From: Brachybacterium sp. SGAir0954
Lineage (GTDB): Bacteria; Actinomycetota; Actinomycetes; Actinomycetales; Dermabacteraceae
Length of the DNA stretch: 64,000 nt
Assembly: GCF_005490785.1 (NCBI RefSeq)
Contig: NZ_CP027295.1
Coordinates: 3,162,001-3,226,000 of the forward strand
Reading direction: 5' to 3'
Each line of letters opens with the position of its first letter. Positions within the stretch are counted from its first letter, which is position 1. The translations under genes and the position numbers were made by a program. This document shows positions 21,046 through 28,949 of the stretch, piece by piece. The notes beneath the pieces are model-generated. The model had not been told where the DNA came from, made no database searches, and worked only from the letters and a program-made list of their open reading frames with translations.

Positions 21046-21729
21046 TCACAGATGGAGCCTCCTCGAGAGCTCGCGGAGCACCTCCCGGCCCCGCGAGACG
21101 GTGATCTGCGCGAGCGCGAGCGCGGCGCACAGCAGCGAGGGAAGCGGCGTCGTCACCCACCCCAGGACCAGGAAGAGCAGCGGGACCAGGCCCACCGCGA
21201 TCGTGAGCGCCGCGTACAGGACGTGGTCACCCGGCTCCATGCGCCGCACCCGGACCAGCACGAGCACCGCGATGATCGAGCTGCCGCACACGATCGGCAC
21301 GGTGTAGGTCAGCGACCAGGCGTGCCAGCCGGTGAGGTAGTCCCAGTACGCGCTCACCAGCCCCACGAGCACCACGAGATAGGCCGTCGCCCGGGCGAGG
21401 TTGCGCCGCTCCCGCAGCGCGATGAGGACGAGCAGCCAGGTCGTCGCGAGCCCCAGCCAGGAGGCGCGCAGCCAGCCCCAGCCGGACTCGGTGTGCGGCA
21501 GCAGCAGCTGCAGCGCGAAGGACGCGATCACCATCCCCAACGAGACCAGCAGCAGCACCCGCAGCACGCGCCGGCCCGAGTAGCGCAGCGCGACGGCGGC
21601 GAACGGCTCCGAGGGACGCGGCGAGCCGGGGCCGGTCCCGTCCGTGAGCGGCTCGAGCTCCGTGCCGCACAGCGGGCAGCGAGCCCAGCTCCCCTCGACC
21701 CGGGCCTCGCACCCGCGGCAGCGGCTCAC
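21046..21729 (-). CDS. Zinc-ribbon multi-pass membrane protein (DUF6320-like)
   Basis: A 227-residue protein of unknown function. It starts with a four-cysteine zinc ribbon (Cys4, Cys7, Cys18, Cys21 in CRGC and CPLC). A linker of about 25 residues leads to roughly six hydrophobic segments (for example LRVLLLVSLGMVIASFALQLL and SLTYTVPIVCGSSIIAVLVLV) and a basic C-terminus. This layout agrees with DUF6320 proteins, which accompany condensation-type acyltransferases. The GTG start at 21729 overlaps the acyltransferase stop by four bases. It is the last gene of the cassette and ends at the hut promoter region, so read-through into hut is possible. Confidence 0.75.
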   Translation of the reverse strand: MSRCRGCEARVEGSWARCPLCGTELEPLTDGTGPGSPRPSEPFAAVALRYSGRRVLRVLLLVSLGMVIASFALQLLLPHTESGWGWLRASWLGLATTWLLVLIALRERRNLARATAYLVVLVGLVSAYWDYLTGWHAWSLTYTVPIVCGSSIIAVLVLVRVRRMEPGDHVLYAALTIAVGLVPLLFLVLGWVTTPLPSLLCAALALAQITVSRGREVLRELSRRLHL

Positions 21730-23180
21730 ACGCCCACCTCGGCGAGCTCGTGCTCGGTCACGCGCGTCGCCGCGACGGAGACCTCGACGCCGCGTGCGAC
21801 GAGCAGCCGCACCACCTCCCGCACGTGGTCCGTGCGCACGAACGGCGCGGTGAAGCTCACGGTGAGGACCCCCGCGTGGGAGATCGCGCAGAACTGCGGG
21901 CGCACCGCGGAGACCTCGAACATCATCCGCCGCACATGCGCCTCCGCCGGCTCCGGCAGCCGCACCCGGCCCAGATTCGAGACGGCAAGGGTCAGCGTGC
22001 GGTTCACCCGCGCGTTGACGACCCGCAGCAGCAGGTCCTTGAGCGGGCGGGGCACCAGTCGCGGCCCCAGCATCTGCTCGAGGCCGATCAGCCGGCGCAG
22101 CCGCGCCGCGAGCGCCTCCGCGCTCACCTGCGGGCGGAACCCCTCCTCGAGGGAGCGGGCGAGCTCGTCGAGGTCCACCTCGACCTCGGGATCCGCCTCG
22201 TGGGGCGCATAGGTGTGCTCGAGGCGCACGGTCGCGAAGAAGTTGCGCGGGGAGCGCGAGGGGAAGAACTGCCGCAGGTTCACGGGCACAGAGACCGCGA
22301 GGGTGCGGGCCGCGCCGAGCCCGCCGGAGGAGCGGCGCACCCCTTCGAGCAGCAGCGCCGTGAGGTACGAGGAGAGGGACACCCCCGCCGCACGCGACAG
22401 GACGAGCACCTGGTCCGCGGGCATCGACAGCTCGACGGTGCGGGGGCGGAGGTCCGGGGTGAGCTCCCCGTGCACGCGGTGCACGCGCGGGCGGTGGTGG
22501 CCGCCGGCGCCCCCGGCGTCGCGACCGGCGCGACCGCCCCGACGGGTCGCCCCGGTGGAGACGAGGGAGGCGAGCTCCTCGGCGGAGCGCAGGGCCGCGG
22601 GGGCGGCGTCGCGGGCAAAGCGGGCGGGATCGGGGGCCCGGTCGCGGATCCGGCGGCGCCGGAAGTGGTGGCGGAAGGCGTCGCCCGTGATGCCCCGGTG
22701 CTCCGAGGCGTCCGCCTCGATCGCCTCCCCGGTCTCCCGCTCGGCGTCCGTGCCCGCTCCCTCGCCCCGCAGCCGCAGGTAGGCGGCCAGCAGGTCGCCG
22801 AGGAACCACAGCGCTCCGGTGCCGTCGACGAGCGCGTGGAAGACCTCGAGGCCCACCCGATCCCCGTGGTGGACCACGCGGAACAGCAGGCCGGGGTGGC
22901 CCGGCTCATAGAGCGGGGCGCAGGGCGGCAGGACGTCGGCCACGACCTGCGGATGCTTGTCGCTGCCCTGCAGGTAGTACCAGAACAGCCCACGACGCAG
23001 CACCGCCCGGAACAGCGGGTAGCGGTCCACGGTGAGCTCGAGCGCCCGCTGGAGCAGCGCCGGATCCACCTCGTGGTCGAGCTCCGCACCGAGACGGAAC
23101 ACCTTGGGATCGCGGGCGCTGCGCGCCGCGAGGAAGATGTTCGAGGCGTTGTCCAGCCGTGCCCAGGCGCGGGTGCTCAC
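21726..23180 (-). CDS. Condensation-domain / alcohol acetyltransferase-like acyltransferase
   Basis: A 484-residue stand-alone protein of the CoA-dependent acyltransferase (CAT/condensation) fold. It opens with the family start LDNASNIFLAAR and carries the catalytic HxxxD motif at His115-Asp119 (FHALVDGTGALWFL). Later come the VSVPVNLRQFFPSRSPRNFF segment and the NLGRVRLP strand of this fold. No carrier protein, adenylation domain or other synthetase module is present, so ester or amide formation on a small molecule or lipid is more likely than non-ribosomal peptide synthesis. A His-rich insertion lies near residue 220. GTGA overlaps couple it to both neighbours. The acceptor and donor are unknown. 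Confidence 0.78.
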   Translation of the reverse strand: MSTRAWARLDNASNIFLAARSARDPKVFRLGAELDHEVDPALLQRALELTVDRYPLFRAVLRRGLFWYYLQGSDKHPQVVADVLPPCAPLYEPGHPGLLFRVVHHGDRVGLEVFHALVDGTGALWFLGDLLAAYLRLRGEGAGTDAERETGEAIEADASEHRGITGDAFRHHFRRRRIRDRAPDPARFARDAAPAALRSAEELASLVSTGATRRGGRAGRDAGGAGGHHRPRVHRVHGELTPDLRPRTVELSMPADQVLVLSRAAGVSLSSYLTALLLEGVRRSSGGLGAARTLAVSVPVNLRQFFPSRSPRNFFATVRLEHTYAPHEADPEVEVDLDELARSLEEGFRPQVSAEALAARLRRLIGLEQMLGPRLVPRPLKDLLLRVVNARVNRTLTLAVSNLGRVRLPEPAEAHVRRMMFEVSAVRPQFCAISHAGVLTVSFTAPFVRTDHVREVVRLLVARGVEVSVAATRVTEHELAEVGV

Positions 23181-24163
23181 CCGGGCGGCCCGTCGTCGAG
23201 GAAGGCCGTCATGACGCCGAGCGCCTCACGGGGCGCTCGCGCCCGGCGGGGCAGCGTGATGAAGCCGTGCAGGGCGCCCGCGACCTCGTGCAGGAGCACC
23301 CGGTTCCCGGCCGCCTCAAGCGCGGCGGCGTAGGCGGCGCCCTCGTCCGCGAGCAGGTCGAGCTGCGCGGTGATCACGAGCGTGTCCGGCTGCCCCGTGA
23401 GATCGGCGCCGTGCAGCGGCGCCACCTCCGGGTCATGCCGGCGCGTGGGATCGGGGACGTAGAGCTCCAGGTAGTCGCGCACCTCGGCGGAGGTCAGCCG
23501 CAGCCCTTCCCCGTAGCTGCGCACGGACTCGAAGGGGCTCGTCGCCGGGTCGTGGTCCTCCTGCGTGACCGGGTAGAGCAGGATCTGCCGCCGCGGCACC
23601 GCATGCCCCTCGCGGGCGAGCCGCTGGGAGACGACGGCGGCGAGGTTCCCGCCGGCCGAGTCGCCCATCAGCACGAGAGAGCGGGCGTCCTCGAGGCCCA
23701 CCCGCCAGGGCTCCGCGAGGAACATCCGCGCGACCCGGTAGCAGTCCTCGAGGCCGGCCGGGAAGGGGTGCTCGGGCGCGAGCCGGTAGTCGACGGAGGC
23801 CACGGGGCAGCCCAGCGCGTCAGCGATCGCGGCGCAGGCGGGCGTGTAGCTCTCGACGTCCCCGGTGACCCAGCCCCCGCCGTGGAGGAAGAGGACCACC
23901 TCCTCGCGGCTCCGCTCGCGCGGAAGGAACATCCGGATCGGCACGGGATGGGTGCCCTCGCCGTAGCGGGCGGTGACGTCGATCGGCTGGTACCGCAGTG
24001 AGGGGAGCCCGGCGAGCGCGCGCTGCAGGCGGCGCACCTTCGCGTAGTCCTCGCGCATGTTCACGCGGGGCGCGGAGAACAGACCCAGCAGCCGCGACCG
24101 CAGCTCCCCCACGGGAGGGCGCCCCGAGCCGGTCCGGTGGCGGGCACGGTCGGAAGGGTCCAT
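23177..24163 (-). CDS. Alpha/beta hydrolase, hormone-sensitive-lipase-type esterase
   Basis: A 328-residue HSL-family carboxylesterase. The oxyanion motif HGGG is at 94-97, the nucleophile Ser169 is in GDSAGGNL, YRLAPEHPFPAG is at about 126-137, and the likely catalytic His is in GALHGFITLP near 300. No signal peptide is visible, so it should be cytoplasmic. It is the first gene of the three-gene cassette, and its stop overlaps the GTG of the acyltransferase. The start is ATG 24163, 6 bases after the minus-strand -10 box TATCCT (fwd 24170-24175). The in-frame upstream stretch runs through the promoter and into the IclR gene, so I rejected it. Confidence 0.85.
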   Translation of the reverse strand: MDPSDRARHRTGSGRPPVGELRSRLLGLFSAPRVNMREDYAKVRRLQRALAGLPSLRYQPIDVTARYGEGTHPVPIRMFLPRERSREEVVLFLHGGGWVTGDVESYTPACAAIADALGCPVASVDYRLAPEHPFPAGLEDCYRVARMFLAEPWRVGLEDARSLVLMGDSAGGNLAAVVSQRLAREGHAVPRRQILLYPVTQEDHDPATSPFESVRSYGEGLRLTSAEVRDYLELYVPDPTRRHDPEVAPLHGADLTGQPDTLVITAQLDLLADEGAAYAAALEAAGNRVLLHEVAGALHGFITLPRRARAPREALGVMTAFLDDGPPG

Positions 24164-24188
24164 GGGCGCAGGATAGGCGGCGTGCGGC

Positions 24189-24962
24189 TCAGCCCGCGAC
24201 GCCGCGCAGCCGCCGCGTGATCTCCGCGGCGGCGCCGCGCACCGCCGCCTCGCAGCGCGCCGCGAGGTCACCGCCCTCCCGCGGGGCGGGATAGGTGAGG
24301 GCGACGGAGGCCGCGGGATAGCCGGCGTGGTCACGGACCACCGCCGCGACGGAGGCGAGCTCCGCCGTCACCTCCCCGTGCTCGTGGGCGACACCCTCGG
24401 CGCGCACCCGGGCGAGCAGCTCCCGCAGCTCCCGCGGCGAGGTGGGCCCGGGCACATCGGTGCGGGCGGAGAAGTCCGCCTCGCGACCGTAGAGCGCGCG
24501 CAGCTGCGCCGCGGGGAGCTGCGCGAGGATCGCCCGGCCGCTCGCCGTGAGGTGCGCGGCGAGCCGCACGTCGATGTCGGTCACGAGGCTCGGGCGCCGT
24601 GGTGCGCGCTCCTCGACGACGTAGAGGACGTCGGCCCCGCGCAGCACGGCCAGGTGCCCGGACTCCCCCACCTCGTCGACCATCGTCTCCACGACCCGCC
24701 GGCCGATCCTCGCGAGCGGCACCTGACGCAGGTGGCCGCCGGCCAGCTCGTGCGCCGCCGGCCCGAGCCCGTACAGGCGCTCCTCCCCCAGGTGCACGAC
24801 GTACCCGTGCTCGGTGAGGGCCGCGAGCAGGTCGTAGGTCCGCGATCGCGGGAGATCGAGGTCCTGCGCGATCCGCGCCGCGGCGACCGGGCCCTGCTGG
24901 GTCGCGAGATGCGTGAGGATGCGCAGGGTGGCATCGGCCGCGGGCACTTTGGAATGGGGCAT
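24189..24962 (-). CDS. IclR-family transcriptional regulator, candidate hut repressor
   Basis: A 257-residue regulator with an N-terminal winged helix-turn-helix (about residues 8-70, IAQDLDLPRSRTYDLLAALTEHGYVV). A C-terminal IclR effector domain follows (LAVLRGADVLYVVEERAP, AHLTASGRAILAQLP). The opening MPHSKVPAADATLRILTHLA is close to what I remember of IclR regulators near actinobacterial hut clusters. The palindrome in front of hutU fits an IclR-type operator. Control of the adjacent cassette is the alternative. ATG 24962 is chosen for homology to that conserved start. The upstream CATCCT box at 7 bases is only a weak -10. Confidence 0.82.
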   Translation of the reverse strand: MPHSKVPAADATLRILTHLATQQGPVAAARIAQDLDLPRSRTYDLLAALTEHGYVVHLGEERLYGLGPAAHELAGGHLRQVPLARIGRRVVETMVDEVGESGHLAVLRGADVLYVVEERAPRRPSLVTDIDVRLAAHLTASGRAILAQLPAAQLRALYGREADFSARTDVPGPTSPRELRELLARVRAEGVAHEHGEVTAELASVAAVVRDHAGYPAASVALTYPAPREGGDLAARCEAAVRGAAAEITRRLRGVAG

Positions 24963-25041
24963 CGAGGCCAGGATGCCATCCCGGGGCACGACCGGCGCCG
25001 CCCAGGCGGGCGAGGCCGCTCCCCCGACCGTGCCCACGACA

Positions 25042-25063
25042 TAGGCTGGGAGCATCCGTCCCG
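25042..25063 (+). promoter_or_regulatory. 22-bp promoter element, copy 1 (identical copy at 61933-61954)
   Basis: A 22-base sequence that begins with the -10 hexamer TAGGCT and continues into the presumed 5' leader. It lies 17 bp before the GTG of the HAD gene. An exact copy sits in the same position before the membrane-protein gene at 61974. Confidence 0.7.
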
Positions 25064-25080
25064 AACGCACCAGGAGCGTC

Positions 25081-25926
25081 GTGCCCACCACTCCCGCCCC
25101 GTCCGACCGCCGCGCCGTCTTCCTCGACTACGACGGGACCCTCGCGGAGCAGGGCGTCGTGCCCGCCGCCCATGTCGAGGCCGTGCGCGCGGTGCGCGAG
25201 AACGGCCACGCGGTGCTGCTCAGCACCGGCCGCTGCGCCTCGATCGTCGCCCCCGAGGTGCTCGACCTGCTCGACGGCGCCGTCTGCTCCGCGGGCGCCC
25301 ACGTGCGCGTGGGAGACGCCCTGCTGCGGGACGAGCGCTACCCGGAGGAACTGGGCCGCCGCGCCGTCGAGGTCCTCACCGCGCACGAGGTCCCCTTCGT
25401 GCTCGAGGCCCCCGACGCCCTGCTCTGCACCCCGGCGATGGCCGACTGGATCCGCGACCGCGCCAAGGCGCTCCCGCCCGCCGCAGCCGGCACCGTGGGC
25501 GGCGGCCCCCTCGACCTGGCGCGCGCCGTGCGGCTCCCCGAGGATCTCGCATGCTGCTCCTTCGCGAAGATCTCGCTGTGGCGCTCCCCTGTGGCCGTCG
25601 AGCAGCTCGCTGCGGAGATCGGTGAGGAGATCGCCGCGCTGCCCAGCTCGATGAGCCGGGTGGACGGCAGCGCCGGGGAGCTGTTCCTGCGCCACCTCGA
25701 CAAGGCGGGCGGCGTGCAGCTGGCGGCGGAGCACCTCGGGCTCGGCATGGACGCCACGGTCGGCGCCGGCGACGGGCTGAACGATCTCGGCATGCTGCGT
25801 GCCACGGGCACCTCGATCGCGATCGAGGGCGCCCCGGCGTCGGTGCTCGAGGCGGCGGATCTTGTGGTCCCCGGCCCGGAGGAGGCAGGCCTCGCCCTGG
25901 CCTTCGAGCGCCTCGGCCTGCTCTGA
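25081..25926 (+). CDS. HAD-superfamily phosphatase, Cof type
   Basis: A 281-residue haloacid-dehalogenase hydrolase of the Cof/IIB subgroup, which usually dephosphorylates sugar phosphates, flavin or nucleotide phosphates. Motif I is FLDYDGTL (nucleophile Asp16, acid Asp18). Motif II is the Ser/Thr in LLSTGR near residue 52. Motif IV is GAGDGLNDLGML near 228-239. The alpha/beta cap lies between motifs II and III. The GTG at 25081 follows CAGGAG, and the transcript should start in the shared 22-bp promoter element. The gene is divergent from the IclR gene and convergent with the membrane protein at 25976. The natural substrate is unknown. Confidence 0.88.
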   Translation: MPTTPAPSDRRAVFLDYDGTLAEQGVVPAAHVEAVRAVRENGHAVLLSTGRCASIVAPEVLDLLDGAVCSAGAHVRVGDALLRDERYPEELGRRAVEVLTAHEVPFVLEAPDALLCTPAMADWIRDRAKALPPAAAGTVGGGPLDLARAVRLPEDLACCSFAKISLWRSPVAVEQLAAEIGEEIAALPSSMSRVDGSAGELFLRHLDKAGGVQLAAEHLGLGMDATVGAGDGLNDLGMLRATGTSIAIEGAPASVLEAADLVVPGPEEAGLALAFERLGLL

Positions 25927-25975
25927 GGCCCTCCCCGCGACGGAGCCGCGAACGAGCGCCCGGCGCCCGGCGGCC

Positions 25976-26803
25976 TCAGCGCACCGGTCGCCGGCGCAGG
26001 CCCAGGAGCACGAGGCCCGCGACGGCGACGAGCGCCCCGGCCCCCATGAGCACGACCGCCTGCGCCGGCAGCTGATCGGCGAAGCGACCCTCGAAGACCT
26101 GCACGAGCGGGCCCAGGAACGCGGCCTGGTCCACGGCATCGGGCACCACCTGCTCGATCCTCGAGGCGAGCATGCAGTCGAGCGCCCCCGCGGCCGCCGC
26201 GGCGATCCCGGCGAGCAGCAGCAGCCCTCGGCGGTGGCCGCCTATCAGCAGGGCGAGCAGCGCCATGCCCAGGGCGATCGGCCCCAGACGCTGCGCCCAC
26301 GGGTCCATCACCGTCGCATGGTGGAGGAACGGGACGTCCGGCACCGTGAAGAGCGTGACGGAGGCGCTGTCGGGGCGCGGCAGGGTGATCGGCAGGTGCG
26401 TCTCCACCCCGTCGAGGATCGCGTCGATCCCGGGGGCGAGGTCCACGTCGACCGGGGCGCCGCCGGGCGTGAACAGCGCACCGTGCAGCTGGACCATCGT
26501 CTCGTCCCACATGGCGGCGTAGGCGTCGGTCCCCGCGAGCTTCGAGGCCTGGTCCTGGGCGAGCGGGGTCAGCGACTCCTGGATCCAGGAGGGCACGGCG
26601 TCGTCGGCGAGCAGCTGCTCGACGACGCTGTCCGTGAGCGTGGTCCGGAAGGCGGGGTCGTCCGCGAGCGGCTGCGTCACCGCGAGGAAGCCCTCCTGGT
26701 CGACGACGTTCTGCTCGAACCACACGGCGGGCAGCCAGGCCGCCCCGAGCACGAGGGCGCCCAGGAGCAGCAGGACGGAGAGCAGGTCGCGGAGGGCGGT
26801 CAC
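25976..26803 (-). CDS. Integral membrane protein of unknown function
   Basis: A 275-residue hypothetical protein. An N-terminal membrane segment (about residues 8-30, VLLLLGALVLGAAWLPAVWF) is followed by about 130 extracytoplasmic residues. Three more hydrophobic segments (about 170-265) lead to a basic C-terminus. No catalytic motif is recognisable, and the topology suggests a sensor-like or envelope protein with one exposed domain. The GTG start at 26803 follows the -10 box TACCGT (fwd 26811-26816) by 7 bases, so it is probably leaderless. The stop is 50 bp from that of the convergent HAD gene. Confidence 0.72.
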   Translation of the reverse strand: MTALRDLLSVLLLLGALVLGAAWLPAVWFEQNVVDQEGFLAVTQPLADDPAFRTTLTDSVVEQLLADDAVPSWIQESLTPLAQDQASKLAGTDAYAAMWDETMVQLHGALFTPGGAPVDVDLAPGIDAILDGVETHLPITLPRPDSASVTLFTVPDVPFLHHATVMDPWAQRLGPIALGMALLALLIGGHRRGLLLLAGIAAAAAGALDCMLASRIEQVVPDAVDQAAFLGPLVQVFEGRFADQLPAQAVVLMGAGALVAVAGLVLLGLRRRPVR

Positions 26804-26844
26804 GGGCCCCACGGTACCGGCGGCGCCTGAGGGTCCCGGACGCA

Positions 26845-26882
26845 CCGCGGCCCCGCATCCGAGGAGGGATGCGGGGCCGCGG
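26845..26882 (-). terminator. Terminator downstream of the NlpC/P60 gene
   Basis: A perfect 16-bp GC-rich stem (26845-26860 with 26867-26882) with a GAGGAG loop begins 16 bases after the stop codon of the minus-strand gene. Confidence 0.8.
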
Positions 26883-26897
26883 CGGGCGGGCCGAGGA

Positions 26898-27887
26898 TCA
26901 GCCGATGCGGATGTAGGTCCAGCTGCCGGAGTAGATGTTGCGCTCGGAGGTGTCCACGCGCTTGTTGCCGGCGTCCACGAACTTGCCGTTGCCGGCGTAG
27001 ATGCCGATGTGGCCGGGCTTGTAGACGAGGTCGCCGGGGCGGGCCTCGGAGGCGGAGACCTTCGTGCCCATGGCGGCCTGCGCGCCCGCGCTGTGGGGCA
27101 GCGAGACGCCGTGCTGGGCGTAGACCCAGGCGGTGAAGCCCGAGCAGTCCCAGCCGGAGGTCGTCGAGCCGCCGTACACGTAGGGGACGCCGATGCCGTT
27201 GCGGGCGGTCGCGAGGATCGAGGAGCCCTTGCCGGCGGACGGCGCCGGGGTTGAGCTCTCCGACTCCTTCGAGGAGGAGGAGTCGTCCGAGGAGTCGCTG
27301 TCCGAGGAGGACGAGGAGGAGGTCGACTTCTTCTTCGAGGAGGACTTCTTCTCGCTCGAGGAGGACGAGGAGGAGCTCGAGGAGTCCTCGTGGTCGTCAT
27401 CGGTCGAGGTGCGCTCGGTGCTGCGCGAGGAGGAGCTCTCCGAGCGGGTCTCCTGCGAGGAGGAGGTGTCCTCCGAGGAGTCGTCGGCGGCCTCGGAGGT
27501 GGTGTCCTCCGCGGCGGCGGCCTCCTCCGAGGTGGTGTCGTCCTCGGTCGTGGTCTCCTCGACGACGGGCTCGGGCTCGGGCGGCAGCTCGATCGAGATC
27601 GTGCCGGCGGCGGGGGCGAGCGCCGGGGCGGCCTCGGCCTCGTCGTCGCCGGACGCCTGCACCGCGGGGATGCCGACGGCGGGGGCGGTCACAGGGGCGA
27701 GGACGGGCGCGGCGGCGGCCTCGGCCTGGGGAGCGGAGTCGGACTGCGGATCGGCGAGGGCGGCGGAGGCACCGCCGAGCATGAGGCCCGCGGCGACGGC
27801 GGCACCGGCGGCGGCGCGCCCGGCGCGGACGGCAGGGGTCACCGTGCGCATGGCGCGACGGTGAGTGTTGTTCGCAGTCTTCGACAC
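26898..27887 (-). CDS. Secreted NlpC/P60 peptidoglycan endopeptidase with Ser-rich linker
   Basis: A 329-residue exported hydrolase that should cut peptidoglycan stem peptides, as RipA-type enzymes do in cell separation. A signal peptide (basic start, hydrophobic stretch AAAGAAVAAGLMLGG, cleavage near ALADP) is followed by an Ala/Pro region and then a Ser/Glu/Asp/Lys low-complexity linker at about residues 125-225. The C-terminal NlpC/P60 domain carries the catalytic Cys248 (WDCSGFTAWVY) and His293 (PGHIGIYAG). The GTG at 27887 has GGGAG upstream and gives a sensible signal peptide. The leader is long and structured, unlike most neighbours, and a strong terminator follows. Confidence 0.9.
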   Translation of the reverse strand: MSKTANNTHRRAMRTVTPAVRAGRAAAGAAVAAGLMLGGASAALADPQSDSAPQAEAAAAPVLAPVTAPAVGIPAVQASGDDEAEAAPALAPAAGTISIELPPEPEPVVEETTTEDDTTSEEAAAAEDTTSEAADDSSEDTSSSQETRSESSSSRSTERTSTDDDHEDSSSSSSSSSSEKKSSSKKKSTSSSSSSDSDSSDDSSSSKESESSTPAPSAGKGSSILATARNGIGVPYVYGGSTTSGWDCSGFTAWVYAQHGVSLPHSAGAQAAMGTKVSASEARPGDLVYKPGHIGIYAGNGKFVDAGNKRVDTSERNIYSGSWTYIRIG

Positions 27888-28011
27888 GTGAGCTCCCGAC
27901 CCCCGGGGCTCTCGCCCTGCGCACGGATCTCCTCGCTGTCCTGCCCGGTGCGCAGTGGGGGACACGGGGGACGAGCCGGGCGATCCTCGCCGCGGCACGC
28001 GTTCGACCCTA
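27888..28011 (-). promoter_or_regulatory. Promoter and structured 5' leader of the NlpC/P60 gene
   Basis: On the minus strand a -10 box TAGGGT (28006-28011) is followed by about 112 untranslated bases. They contain a perfect 8-bp stem (27917-27924 with 27948-27955) and a GC-rich hairpin at the ribosome-binding site. c-di-AMP riboswitches often precede such genes in actinobacteria, but I could not find their conserved core here. Confidence 0.45.
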
Positions 28012-28073
28012 GGGGGACCCACCCGCCCCTGCGCGCCCGCTGGGCGCTTCTGGGGAAGAGCTTGGAGAACCCT

Positions 28074-28805
28074 TTACCCGCGAGTGATCACGGTCACACG
28101 GAGCTGACCTGCGACGACGAGCGGAACCCCGATCTCGCCCCCGGCCGGCCCGCGCAGCACGAAGCTGTCGGCGACCCGGTCGACGTCCACGACCGCGCCG
28201 GGGACGATGCCGTGGTCTGCGAGTTCGCCGAGCTGGCCGGGATCGGACTGCAGCACCTCGCCGATCCGCTCGATGCGCACCTCCGCGCGGGCGCCGTCGG
28301 CGACGACGTCGCCGAGGTCCGCGATCGCCTTGGCACGCTCTTGACCCTCCGGGGTGACCTGCTCCTCGCCGCCCGCCAGGGTGACGCCGAGCTCGCGCAG
28401 CCCCGGGATCGGGTTGCCGTAGGGGTCCACGTAGGGCGGGGTGATGCGCTCGGCGATGCGACGCTCCACCTCACGGCTCATGACGTGCTCCCAGCGGCAC
28501 GCCTCCTCGTGGACGAGCGCGTAGTCGAGCCCGATCACGTCCAGCAGGTGCCGCTCGGCGAGCCGGTGGCGGCGCATGACGTCCGTCGCGAGCTCCCGGC
28601 CCGCGTCCGTCAGCTGGATCCGACGGTTCTCGTCGAGATGCAGCAACCCGTCGCGCTCCATGCGCGCGACCGTCTGCGAGACGGTGGGTCCCGAATGGCC
28701 CAGTCGCTCGGCGATGCGGGCACGCATCGGCGCGGTGCCCGTCTCGTGGAGCTCGAACACCGTCTTCAGGTACATCTCGGTGGTGTCGATGAGATCGCCG
28801 CTCAC
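28074..28805 (-). CDS. ideR: DtxR/IdeR-family iron-dependent transcriptional repressor
   Basis: A 243-residue metalloregulator with an N-terminal helix-turn-helix (SGPTVSQTVARMERDGLL), a dimerisation/metal domain and a C-terminal SH3-like domain. All ancillary and primary ligands of DtxR are present, shifted by one residue: Met11, His80, Glu84, His99, Cys103, Glu106 and His107 (EEACRWEHVMS). The Cys-containing site argues for Fe(II) sensing, not the manganese sensing of MntR, and the length supports the three-domain DtxR/IdeR class. The GTG at 28805 has AAGGAGGGG 5 bases upstream, and a TAGGCT -10 box lies further up near 28843. It probably controls iron uptake elsewhere in the genome. Confidence 0.9.
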   Translation of the reverse strand: MSGDLIDTTEMYLKTVFELHETGTAPMRARIAERLGHSGPTVSQTVARMERDGLLHLDENRRIQLTDAGRELATDVMRRHRLAERHLLDVIGLDYALVHEEACRWEHVMSREVERRIAERITPPYVDPYGNPIPGLRELGVTLAGGEEQVTPEGQERAKAIADLGDVVADGARAEVRIERIGEVLQSDPGQLGELADHGIVPGAVVDVDRVADSFVLRGPAGGEIGVPLVVAGQLRVTVITRG

Positions 28806-28883
28806 TCGGTCCCCTCCTTGGTCGGCCGGCAGATCACCCCAGCCTAGTCGTCCGGGCGGACGCCCCGACCCGCCCCGACGCGG

Positions 28884-28917
28884 GCGCGCCCCGGAGCCGT
28901 GGGGCTCCGGGGCGCGC
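28884..28917 (-). terminator. Terminator downstream of sucCD
   Basis: A perfect 15-bp stem (28884-28898 with 28903-28917) with a 4-base loop starts 32 bases after the sucD stop on the minus strand. Confidence 0.8.
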
Positions 28918-28949
28918 TCACCGGCGGCGCCGGTGCGGTGCGGGATCGC

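Noticed and set aside
21726-23180. Non-ribosomal peptide synthetase fragment
   Set aside because: No adenylation, thiolation or thioesterase domains in the surroundings. The protein is complete as a stand-alone acyltransferase.
25924-25978. Inverted repeat formed by the stop regions of the HAD and 25976 membrane genes
   Set aside because: 7-bp arms with a loop of about 40 bases; TGAGGCC/GGCCTCA arises easily where two convergent genes end in TGA.
27193-27864. Long plus-strand frame with Glu/Asp/Ser runs opposite the NlpC gene
   Set aside because: It is the antisense of the Ser-rich linker. The minus strand has signal peptide, catalytic domain, ribosome-binding site and terminator.
27888-28011. 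c-di-AMP (ydaO) riboswitch
   Set aside because: The expected conserved core could not be seen. I kept it as an unclassified structured leader.
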